Source: CAVQNQ01 sp963714205
Lineage (GTDB): Bacteria > Acidobacteriota > Terriglobia > Bryobacterales > Bryobacteraceae
Reading direction: 5' to 3'
Length of the DNA stretch: 64,000 nucleotides
Assembly (NCBI GenBank): GCA_963714205.1
Contig: CAVQNQ010000003.1
Location: 248,001-312,000 of the forward strand
In this document: positions 35,597 through 44,728 of the stretch, in pieces
Layout: the number at the start of each line of letters is the position of its first letter
How positions within the stretch are numbered: the stretch's first letter is position 1
The notes under the pieces: model-generated
What the model was told of the DNA's origin: nothing
What the model saw: only the letters and a program-made list of their open reading frames with translations
The model's database searches: none
Position numbers and translations under genes: made by a program

Positions 35597-38500
35597 GCCG
35601 GCGGCGGGTGGCCTGGATCGCGGGATCGCTGGCGGCGCTGCTGCTGCTCGCCGCGGGCGCCGCCGTGATCGTGCTGCAAAGCGGATGGTTTCGTGAGCAG
35701 GTGCGCGTCCGGCTGGTGAGCGCGGTGGAGACGGCCACGGGCGGGCGTGTGGCCATCGGGGCGCTGGCTTTCGACTGGCGCCGGCGGCGCGTTGAGATCC
35801 GCGATTTCACCCTGCACGGCACCGAGCCAGCCGGCAGACCTCCCCTGCTGCACGCCGACTCCATCGCCATCGGGCTGAAGATCGTTTCGATTCTCAAGCG
35901 CGCCGTGGATATCGCCTACCTGGATGTGGCCGCTCCGCACGTCTATCTGACCGTCGATTCAGACGGCCGCACGAATATCCCCGAACCGAAGGTGAAGCGC
36001 CGGAAAGGACCGGACACGGTCGAGACCATTATGCAACTGGCGACCGGCCGGTTCGGCCTGGAGCGCGGCGTGTTCGAGGTGGAATCGCACGGCTCGACAC
36101 CCTTCGACGTGCGCGGCCGGAACCTGAACGTCGCACTGGCTTATGAAACCGTCGCGCGCGACTATCGCGGCTCGCTCGCGGTCAGGCCTCTCGAAATCCA
36201 ACTGGGCGGCCGCGTGCCCGCGCCGGTAGACCTGAGCGCCACGGTTACGATGGCGGCCAAGCGCATCGGGATCGTGGCGGCGAACCTGGCCACCGGCGGC
36301 TCCCGTCTGGATATTGTGGGAGGCATCGAGAACCTGGCTTCGCCGCGCGGCCGCTTCCAGTACAACGCGCGCGTGGCCGCCCAGGACGTGGCGCGCTTCG
36401 CGGACGCTACCGGGCTGAAGACCGGTTGGCTGGAGCTGGCCGGCGAGGCGCAATGGGCGGGCGGCCGGGATTACTCGGTACTCGGCAAACTGCACGTCTA
36501 CGGCCTGGAGTATCGCGATTCACAGGTGCGCATGTTGGACATCCGCGCCGATGGCGGCCTCGAAGCGAGCCCCAGGCCATCGAGCTGAGCGGGATGCGGC
36601 TGGCGGCCAATGTGGCCGGCGTGGCTCCCGTGGAGGGCCGGCTCGCGCGAGCCACCTTGCGCGACGGCAATCTCGATCTCGAGGGGCTGGACCTGGCGGC
36701 GTTGGGTGGCACGTTCGAGGGCCAGGCGCGGCTCGCGGATTTCGATCGCTTCCGCGTGGAGGGCCAGACCGCGGGGCTGCTCGCAAGCCGTGTGGTGGCG
36801 GTCTACAGCCGCGCGCGGCTTCCCTGGGATGGCCGGGTGTCCGGGACCGTGCGGCTGGAAGGCTCGCTCCAGCGCAAGAACGAACTGCGCGCCGAAGCCA
36901 GCCTGGCGGTGACGCCGGCGGCAGGGAGTGCGCCGGTCAGCGGCCGCATCGAAGGCTCCTACGATGCCCGCGGCGGCATTCTGGACCTGGGCCAATCGAT
37001 GCTGTCGCTGCCGTCCTCGCGCGCCGATTTCTCCGGCGCCATCGGCCGCAGCCTGCGGGTCCGTCTGGAAACCCGCGATCTGGGCGATGTGCTGCCCGCG
37101 GTGGGGATCGACCCCGCATCCGCTTCCGTGAAACTGGAACGTGGAAGCGTGCGCTTCGAGGGCACGGTGACCGGCAGCCTGGCGCATCCCACCGCGGCGG
37201 GCCACCTGCGCGCCACTAATTTCGCCGCCGGCCGCGCGACCTTCAACTCGCTCGATGCGGACGTTACCGCTTCGCCCGATAGCGTGAACCTGCGGAATGC
37301 CAGCCTCGCGAGCGGTGCGATGCAGGCCCGCTTCCAGGCGGCGCTGGGGCTCGATCATTGGGGAACCAGCCCGCACAGCCAGATCTGGGGCAACGCCACG
37401 ATGAGCCATGCCGCTATCGCGGAAGTCGCGCCGCTGACGGGCGCGGGTGAGGTACCGCTTACGGGAACGCTGGGCGCGACCGCCCAGGTTGCCGGAACGC
37501 TCGGCAATCCGCTGGTGGATTCGGATCTCGAGATTACTTCCGGCATGCTCGAAGGCGAGCCTTTCGACCGCTTCAGCGGTCGCCTGCACGTCAACGGACA
37601 GCACGCGGAGCTCGATGCGGGCCAATTGACGGCGGGCGCCAAGCAGGTGCGGATCGCGGCGGCCTACACGCATTCGCCCCAGGGCTGGAACGCCGGCCGG
37701 CTGAGCTTCCAGATCTCCACCAACACCATGCCGTTGGATCAGATTCAACTCCTGGCCAAGGCCCGGCCGGGGATCGGCGGCACCATTCAGGCCACGGCGG
37801 GCGGCGTGCTCGATCTTGCGCCCGCGAGCCAAGGGCGGCTGGGGTTTCGGATCGGCGAACTGCACACGGACCTCTCGGGGCAGGGTCTCCAGCTTCCCGG
37901 GCAGACAGTGGGCAGCGCGCACCTCACGGCCAATTCCGAAGGAGCGGCGCTGCGTGCGCACCTGGAAGCGGATATCGCGGGTTCCACGATTCGCGGCGAT
38001 GGCCGGTGGCGCCTGGAGGGCGATTATCCCGGCACGGCCACCCTTGAGTTCTCTAAGGTCGATCTGACGCAACTGGAAAGGTGGAGCGCTCTTCCGGGCA
38101 CGGCCGGCTCCGCTCCCTTCGTGGGATCGGCGGAGGGCGCGCTGCGCATAGACGGCCCCGCGCTGCGCCCCCGCGACCTCAAAGCCGAATTGACCGTGCC
38201 GGTCTTCGAGCTGCGGCCCGCGCCGGAAGAAGGCGTCCCCGCGGAGATCGCGCTGCGCAATTCCGGTCCCCTGGTGGTTACCATGGCCAACTCGGTGGTT
38301 ACCGTGGCGAACGCCCATCTGGTGGGTTCCGCTACCGATTTTCGCGTTTCCGGCAAGATCCCGCTGGAGCCGAAGATCGCCCTGGATCTGCGCGCCACCG
38401 GACGCATCGATCTCGCCGTGCTCCACGCCTTCGACCAGGACGTGACCGCTGCGGGAGCCGTGACGGCGGATGCCACGGTGCGGGGCCCGCTGGACGATGC

Positions 38501-39671
38501 GCGGGTCGACGGGCGCGTCGAGATCGAGAGAGCGTCGTTCAACGTGGCCGGCGTGCCCAACGGCATTACGAACGCCAACGGGGCGATCCTGTTCAGCGGC
38601 GACCGGGCCACCATCCAGAAGTTCGAGGGCGAATCCGGAGGCGGCCGCATCATTCTCACGGGCTTCGGCAGTTTCGGCGGCGGGTTGCCGGTGTTCCGCC
38701 TGCACGTGCGCGCCGAGGAAGTGCGCGTGCGCTACCCCGAGGGCGTGAGCACGGTGGCCGATGCCAGCCTCAACCTGACCGGCACCGCGGAACGCAGCAT
38801 GCTGGCCGGCTCGGTGACGGTGCGGAGGATGGGGTTCAACCCGCAGTCGGATCTCAGCTCGGCGCTGGCCGGTTCCACCGAGCCGGTCGAGACGCCTTCG
38901 GCATCCACCGGCCTTTTGGGCGGCATGAACTTCGATATCCAGATCGATACCGCGCCGGATATCCAGGTGGCGAGTTCGCTCACGCAGGACGTCGGAGTGG
39001 AGGCCAACCTGCACCTTCGGGGCACGGTCACCAACCCGGCGCTGCTGGGGCGCATCAACATCACGCAGGGGCAACTGCTCTTCTTCGGGACCAAGTACAC
39101 CATCAGCCAGGGCTCCATCTCGTTCTACAACCCGGTAAGGGTCGAGCCGATTCTGAATATCGACCTGGAGACCAAGGCACGCGGCATCGACGTCACGCTG
39201 AACGTCTCCGGCCCGCTGAACCAGCTGAACCTGACCCCGCGGTCGGACCCGCCGATGCAGTTCAACGAGATCGTGGCCCTGCTGGCCACCGGCGAGGCGC
39301 CCACGTCCAATACCTCGCAACTGACCCAGTACGGCCCCACACAGCCCTGGCAGCAGGCCGGCGCTTCCGCCCTGCTGGGCCAGGCCATCGCCAGCCCGGT
39401 GACCGGCCGTCTGCAACGCTTTTTCGGGGTGAGCCGCCTGCGCATCGACCCGACTCTGCCGGGTGTGGAGTACAACCCCCAGGCGCGCATTACGCTGGAG
39501 CAGCAGGTGACTCCCGATATCACGTTCACCTACATTACCGTGGTGACCAGCAGCAACCCGCAAGTGGTGAGCGTGGAATGGGACTTCAGCCGGCAGTGGT
39601 CGGCGGTGGCGGTGCGGGAAGAAAACGGCCTGCTCGGTCTGGATTTCTTCGTCAAGCGCCGGTTCAAGTAA
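35593..39671 (+). pseudogene. tamB: TamB-like translocation/assembly protein, one frameshift
   Basis: Read through, ~1359 residues: an N-terminal membrane anchor (~8-30), AsmA/DUF748-like beginning, long repetitive beta-helical region and a C-terminal TamB (DUF490) domain with LLFFGTKYTISQGSISFYNP and LLATGEAP. TamB spans the periplasm, working with an Omp85 partner; the gene order Omp85-SurA_N-TamB matches. The frame breaks at 36570-36573: adding one C to the CCCC run restores EASPQAIELSG continuously. Both sides keep full coding character, so a 1-base deletion, real or a consensus error, is the only defect. GTG start overlaps the previous stop. Confidence 0.88.
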
Positions 39672-39701
39672 GGGGCCGCGCGCGACTACAATATAAGCTT
39701 C

Positions 39702-40427
39702 ATGAGCCGGCCGGCCAGGCGCGGGATCGAGATCGGTGCGGGGGGCGCGGTGTGCGGCGCGGCCGCTTTGCTGGCATGGGCCGTGCGCGGCCGCTCGGCG
39801 CAGGTATTCGGACCGTCGGTTTGGCGCGGCCGGCCGGAGTCGCGCGCGGTGGCCCTGACCTTCGACGATGGGCCCAGCGAGAGCACGCCGCAAATTCTGG
39901 ACATTCTGGCCCACTACCGGGCGCCGGCCACGTTCTTCCAGTGCGGCGCCAATGTGGAGCGGCTGCCGGAGGTGGCGCGCACCGTGCGCGAGGCGGGCCA
40001 CGCCATCGGCAACCACGGCCACGCGCACCCGCTCTACTGTTTCCGCTCGCCGCGTTTCATCGAAACGGACCTGCGCCTGGCCCAGGAGGCCATCGAAAGG
40101 CACGCCGGCGTCCGCCCGCGCTGGTTCCGGCCGCCCTTCGGGGCCCGCTGGTTCGGGGTGGGGGAAGCGCAGCGGCGGTTGAAGCTAACCGGCGTGATGT
40201 GGACCGTAATCGGATATGATTGGAAGCTGGGGGCGGGTGAGGTCGTCGAGCGCATCCTCGCGCGCCTGGTGAGCGGTGCTATTCTGTGCCTGCACGATGG
40301 CCGCGAGTTGCGGGCCAGGCCGGATATTGGGGTAACGGTGGAGACGGTCCGGCGCCTGATACCCATGGTCCTCGAGCGGGGTTATAAGTTCGAGTCGCTG
40401 AGCCGATTGCTATGTCCGACGAGCTAA
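39702..40427 (+). CDS. Polysaccharide deacetylase (NodB-homology domain)
   Basis: 241 residues: an N-terminal membrane anchor (~8-28) and a NodB domain with motif 1 LTFDDGPSE, zinc-ligand motif GNHGHAHP, RPPFGAR and LHDGR. These de-N-acetylate (or de-O-acetylate) glycans such as chito-oligosaccharides or peptidoglycan in the periplasm. The gene overlaps the next one, an acyl carrier protein, by 16 bp, which is unusual for this family and suggests a shared lipid/glycan pathway. See the finding on the NodB/NodF/NodE-like order. Confidence 0.9.
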   Translation: MSRPARRGIEIGAGGAVCGAAALLAWAVRGRSAQVFGPSVWRGRPESRAVALTFDDGPSESTPQILDILAHYRAPATFFQCGANVERLPEVARTVREAGHAIGNHGHAHPLYCFRSPRFIETDLRLAQEAIERHAGVRPRWFRPPFGARWFGVGEAQRRLKLTGVMWTVIGYDWKLGAGEVVERILARLVSGAILCLHDGRELRARPDIGVTVETVRRLIPMVLERGYKFESLSRLLCPTS

Positions 40428-40678
40428 TTCAACGGGTTCTGAAAACGATCGCCACCTCCAAGCGAATCCCCCTGGAGACGGTCACCATCGATAGCGAGTT
40501 CCAGCAGTTGGGTATCGATTCGATGGATGCCGTCGAGATTCTCTTCGCCCTGGAGAACGAGTTCGATATCAGCATTCCGGACGAGGAAGTGCGCAGCGTG
40601 CGCAACGTGCGCCAGATGTGCGAAGGGGTGGAGAAACTCCTGGCCGCCAAAGTCGCGGATGCAAAGGCCGGCAGCTAG
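40412..40678 (+). CDS. Acyl carrier protein
   Basis: 88 residues with the phosphopantetheine site S37 in GIDSMDAVEI and the acidic helix II typical of ACPs (LENEFDISIPDEE). It carries acyl intermediates on a phosphopantetheine arm. The context is tight: 16 bp overlap with the deacetylase and 3 bp before the ketosynthase, rather than in the usual fabD-fabG-acpP-fabF cluster. A specialised carrier, such as NodF, is more likely than the housekeeping AcpP, but its sequence is general enough to leave this open. Confidence 0.92.
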   Translation: MSDELIQRVLKTIATSKRIPLETVTIDSEFQQLGIDSMDAVEILFALENEFDISIPDEEVRSVRNVRQMCEGVEKLLAAKVADAKAGS

Positions 40679-40681
40679 CCC

Positions 40682-41895
40682 ATGCGGCGAGTCGCCATCA
40701 CCGGAGTGGGCGCGATCAGCGCCCTGGGCCGGACCGCCGCGGATTTCGCGGCATCTCTTTGCGCGGGCCGCTGCGGCATAGGCCCGATCGAATCCGCCGA
40801 CACCTCCCAGATCCGTTTCCGGAACGGCGCCGAGGTGCGCGGCTACAGCCATCAGCCGTACTTCGACGACCGGCGCGCCGACTTCATCGACCGGTTCGCG
40901 CAGTTCGCCGTAATCGCGGCACGCGAGGCCGTGGCGGACGCCGGGGTGGCCTGGACGCCCGAACTGCGCGAGAACGCCGCCATCGTCACCGGCTCCGTGC
41001 GTGGGCGGGCAGAGCACCGAGGACATCGGCTTCCGCGACGTGTACAAGCTGGGGTTGAACCGCGTGCATCCGCTGACCATTCCCAAGACCATGGCCAACG
41101 CGGGGGCCAGCCATATCTCGATGGAGTTCGGCATCACCGGTCCGAGCTTCACCATTTCCACGGCCTGCTCATCGTCCAGCCATGCCATCGGGCAGGCCTT
41201 CTGGATGGTGCGCTCGGGCATGACCGATCTGGCGCTGGCGGGCGGCAGCGAAGCGCCTTTCAGTTTCGGAATCCTGAAGGCCTGGGAGGCCATGCGCGTG
41301 GTCTCGCCGGAGACTTGCCGCCCCTTCTCGAGGGACCGCAAAGGCATGGTGCTGGGGGAAGGCGCGGCCATGCTGGTGCTCGAGCCGCTGGAAGCCGCCG
41401 AGTTGCGCGGGGCGCGCATTCACGCCGAGATCGTGGGCTTCGGCATGTCGGCGGACGCCTCCCACATCACGCAGCCATCGGCCGAGGGCGCGGCCCGCGC
41501 CATGCGTGCGGCGCTGCGCGATGCCGGCCTGGAACCGGAGCGCATCGGCTACATCAACGCGCACGGCACCGGCACGCATGGCCAACGACTCCACCGAGAC
41601 GGCGGCCATCCGCGCGGTCTTCGGCGCGCACACCGCGGGGCTGGCGGTCAGCTCCACCAAATCCATGCACGGCCACGCGCTGGGCGCGGCCGGCGCTCTC
41701 GAATGCCTGGCCGCCGTCACGGCCCTGCGCGACGGCGTGCTGCCGCCCACCGCCAATTTCAACGAGCCCGATCCGGAGTGCGACCTGGACGTGATTCCCA
41801 ATCACTCGCGCCGCGCCCAGGTGGAGTTCGCGCTTTCCAATTCCTTCGCCTTCGGCGGGCTGAACGCGGTGCTGGCGCTGGCCGCCTATCGCTGA
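40682..41895 (+). pseudogene. NodE/FabF-type 3-oxoacyl-ACP synthase, two frameshifts
   Basis: When corrected it gives ~403 residues of a condensing enzyme with catalytic Cys in STACSSSSHAI, His in NAHGTGT and His in MHGHALGAAG. Specific stretches recall rhizobial NodE: GTGTMANDSTETAAI, PPTANFNEPDPECDLDV, KAWEAMR and RPFSRDRKGMVLGEGA. The reading frame shifts +1 near 40997 (extra G; GS-C-V-GGQSTED is restored without it) and +1 near 41577 (extra C; GTGT-MANDS is restored). Both sides keep coding character. The product would extend an acyl chain on the adjoining ACP. It overlaps the convergent amt gene by 10 bp. Confidence 0.88.
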
Positions 41896-43076
41896 TAGAA
41901 ATCTTCGCGGTGGATGACGAACTCGGGATACGCTCCCGCGCCGAGCTCGTAGAGATCCAGGCCTTGCAGTTCGCCCTCGGGAGAGATGCGCTGGCGATAG
42001 AAGCGGTCGAGCAGCCAGTTCCAGCCGTAGGAGGCGGGCAGCACCAGGCCCAGCAGGGTCGCGATGCCCACCAGTTGGGCCACCGCCTGCCCGGCTTCGG
42101 TGACGCGCCCGAAGAATCCCAGTGCCGCCAGGCCCCAGATGCCGCCCACCGCGTGGGCTGAAATCGAGCCACCCGGATCGTCTACTTCGAGATGGAAGTC
42201 CAGCCACTCGACCGCCAGGGTAACCAGCGCGCCCCCCACTCCTCCAGCCAGCGCCGCCACGGCGGGGCTCATGAAGGCGGAACCGGCGCTGCTCGTCACG
42301 AGGCCCCCGATCCAGGCGTTGGCGCACAGCGAAGGGTCCGGCCGGCCGAAGCGGGCGCGCGTGAGCGCGGCCGAAACCAGCGCAGCGGCCGCGCCCGAGA
42401 GCGTGGTATTGACGAAGACGAGGGCCACGCGCTCCGGCGGGACGCCATTGAAAAGGATCGCGCCCGCGCCATTCAGCCCGAACCATCCCATCAGGGCCAG
42501 CAGGCAGGCGAACAGCACCAGCACCGCGTTGTGGCCCGGTATGGCGGCCGGCATGCCGTCGCCCGAGTAGCGGCCGCGCCGGGATCCCAGCACCCAGGCG
42601 ATCGACAACGCCGCGATGCCGCCCGCGACGTGAATCGAGGCGGCGCCGCCGGTATCGAGGCAGCCGCGTCCCAGCCCGTAGCGGACGCCCAATTGCGACA
42701 GCCATCCGCCGCCCCAGATCCAGTGGGCGAACAGCGGGTTGACGATTCCGCCCAGAATGGCCGCCGAAATGCACGTGGCTCCCAGCCGCCAGCGATCCGC
42801 CCCCGCGCCCAGCGGGATGATGGCGGTCAGGCCCGCGCCCAACATTCCCAGGCAGGCCGCCGGCAGGGTGGAACCATCGAAGGGGTGGCTGCCCAGGAAC
42901 AACGGCGCGGTCAGCGCATAAGCCAGGGCCGCGACGGCAAAGGCGCATAAAGAGGAAAGCAGGGCATGCGCGGCGCTGCGCGACCGGCCCAACCCCGTAT
43001 TCATCAGCGCCACCCCGGCGGCGGCCAGGGGGATCGGCAAGAGGAAAACGGCGGCCAGCGCGGCGGTCTCGTTCAT
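41886..43076 (-). CDS. amt: Ammonium transporter (Amt family)
   Basis: 396 residues, about 11 membrane helices. The pore features are the aspartate/His segment DTGGAASIHVAGG and the second twin His in ISAHAVGGIWGL. NTTLSGAAAALVSA and YSGDGMPAAIPGHNAVL are also Amt-like. It conducts ammonium into the cell. The C-terminal tail (GLDLYELGAGAYPEFV) is the cytosolic part that GlnK binds. It overlaps the upstream 59-codon membrane protein gene by 4 bp and the ketosynthase by 10 bp. There is no glnK next to it. Confidence 0.93.
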   Translation of the reverse strand: MNETAALAAVFLLPIPLAAAGVALMNTGLGRSRSAAHALLSSLCAFAVAALAYALTAPLFLGSHPFDGSTLPAACLGMLGAGLTAIIPLGAGADRWRLGATCISAAILGGIVNPLFAHWIWGGGWLSQLGVRYGLGRGCLDTGGAASIHVAGGIAALSIAWVLGSRRGRYSGDGMPAAIPGHNAVLVLFACLLALMGWFGLNGAGAILFNGVPPERVALVFVNTTLSGAAAALVSAALTRARFGRPDPSLCANAWIGGLVTSSAGSAFMSPAVAALAGGVGGALVTLAVEWLDFHLEVDDPGGSISAHAVGGIWGLAALGFFGRVTEAGQAVAQLVGIATLLGLVLPASYGWNWLLDRFYRQRISPEGELQGLDLYELGAGAYPEFVIHREDFYQR

Positions 43077-43252
43077 TTTTTCGCTCCACGTTTGCGGATG
43101 TGCGAGCGGAACACCAGCACCAAACCCATAATCTCGACGCCCAGACCGGCGGCCACAAAGCCCGCCCGCTGCCCCATGGAATGCAGTAAGATCACCGCGC
43201 TATATACCAGAGCGCATCCCGCCACGAGCAGCAGTAATCCGGCCAGACGCAT
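43073..43252 (-). CDS. Small two-helix membrane protein upstream of amt
   Basis: 59 residues with two predicted membrane helices (LAGLLLLVAGCALVYSAVILL and GFVAAGLGVEIMGLVLVF) and a basic C-terminus (RSHIRKRGAKK). The stop overlaps the amt start (AAAATGA), which indicates translational coupling. I do not know the family. Such small partners may stabilise or modulate a transporter. Not recognisable by size thresholds, but codon use and the overlap support it. Confidence 0.6.
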   Translation of the reverse strand: MRLAGLLLLVAGCALVYSAVILLHSMGQRAGFVAAGLGVEIMGLVLVFRSHIRKRGAKK

Positions 43253-43507
43253 GAATGGAAGTAGAGCCCCCGGGCTAAACGGCCCGCGCCGCCCCTACGT
43301 TGAGAATAGCCGATCGAAAGCGCGAACACTCACATGAAATCAGGCAAAATTCGCAATCCGGGCCATAGAAATAATCTATTAGCATTTCACGCCCAGCCAG
43401 GGTACATTGAATCTAATCTCGTCGCGAAAGTTCGCCCCCGATGCGCGGCTTTCGATCCACTACCAGCTCAGTTGCCTGGACCAAACCATTAAAAGGGAGA
43501 GCTTTAT

Positions 43508-44680
43508 ATGCGGAAGAATTGTGTCCTCAGTCTGGCTGCCGGCCTCTCGCTCCTGGCGGGTGCGGCCCTTGCGCAGACACCGGCGCCCGCCCCCGCGACC
43601 GCCGATACGAGTGCTACCGGTCAAGCTCCGGCCGCCGCGCCGGCAGCGACTACACCGGCCACTCCCCAGCCGTCGAATTTCACACACTGGGGCACGGACT
43701 TCAGTTTTCTGCTGGACGGCTACGTGGACGGCAACTTCAACGACCCTGACTCGGGCTACAACCAGCTCAGGAACTTCGATTTCCGGGCCAACACCGTGCA
43801 CATCAACATGGGCAAGATCACCATCGATCATGCCCCGGCTCCGCTCGGCTTCCACCTGGATGTCGGTTTCGGTCAGACCTTCGATGTCATTCATGAAGGC
43901 AACCGCGATCCAGACGCGTTCAAATACTTTGAGCAGGCCTATGTCAGCTTGAAACCGAAATCCTGGAAGGGCGTAGAGGTGGATGCCGGCGAGTTCGTAA
44001 CCGCCGCGGGCGCGGAGGTTATCGAGACTAATCAGAACTGGAATTATTCGCGCTCGCTGCTGTTCTCATGGGCGATCCCCTACTACCATTTTGGCGCGCG
44101 AGTCTCGTTTCCCATAGGGCCGCATTTCACCGGCGGCTTGCAGGTGGTGCAGGGCTGGAACGACATCTATCCCGTCAACGGCGGCAAGACTTACGGCGTG
44201 AACGGAGCTTATGCCTGGAAGAAGGTAACCTGGACGAACGTCTACTATACCGGTCCGGAGAAGCCCGGCACCACCACCGGATGGCGCAACCTCTATGACA
44301 CGACCGTGTTGGTAAACGCCAACGATAATTTCAGTTACTACGTGAACTTCGACTACGGACGCGACAAGAACATTGGGCCCGGCGCGCAGTATTGGACCGG
44401 CCTCGCCGGCGCGGCCCGCTATGCCCTCGGAAAGAAGTACGCCGTGGCCACCCGCCTGGAATGGTATGACGACAAGGATGGCTTCACCACGGGTTTGCCG
44501 CAGACCGTCAACGAGGTCACCCTGACAGGCGAATACAAGACGACGGGCTGGCTGCTGACCCGCCTGGAGTTCCGCGACGACTGGTCGAACCAGGCTTTCT
44601 TCCAGAACAATGGCGGGCACTCCAAGAATCAGCCTACGATCCTGCTGGGAATGGTGGCCTTCATCGGCCCCAAGAAGTAG
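43508..44680 (+). CDS. Outer-membrane beta-barrel porin (BBP2/OmpL-like)
   Basis: 390 residues: signal peptide (~1-22, ending ALAQ), an Ala/Pro/Thr-rich linker (~23-58), then a beta barrel of alternating strands (FSFLLDGYVDGNF, HLDVGFGQTFDV, NFSYYVNFDYGRD, ATRLEWYDDKDG) characteristic of putative beta-barrel porin-2. It should let small solutes through the outer membrane. A GGGAG ribosome-binding sequence precedes the ATG. It lies 48 bp before the APC permease, so porin and permease probably import the same kind of substrate. Confidence 0.88.
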   Translation: MRKNCVLSLAAGLSLLAGAALAQTPAPAPATADTSATGQAPAAAPAATTPATPQPSNFTHWGTDFSFLLDGYVDGNFNDPDSGYNQLRNFDFRANTVHINMGKITIDHAPAPLGFHLDVGFGQTFDVIHEGNRDPDAFKYFEQAYVSLKPKSWKGVEVDAGEFVTAAGAEVIETNQNWNYSRSLLFSWAIPYYHFGARVSFPIGPHFTGGLQVVQGWNDIYPVNGGKTYGVNGAYAWKKVTWTNVYYTGPEKPGTTTGWRNLYDTTVLVNANDNFSYYVNFDYGRDKNIGPGAQYWTGLAGAARYALGKKYAVATRLEWYDDKDGFTTGLPQTVNEVTLTGEYKTTGWLLTRLEFRDDWSNQAFFQNNGGHSKNQPTILLGMVAFIGPKK

Positions 44681-44728
44681 CGACGAGTAACACAAGAACG
44701 ATCGAGAGAGAAGAGGAGAATGAACCCA

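Noticed and set aside
36556..36590. Programmed frameshifting in tamB
   Set aside because: There is no slippery heptamer with a following pseudoknot, and the other breaks nearby are of the same type, so an indel is simpler.
36498..40103. A 1201-codon open frame antisense to tamB
   Set aside because: It is the mirror of tamB, deacetylase and intergenic sequence; composition is Arg/Gly/His-rich as expected of a high-GC shadow and no domain is visible.
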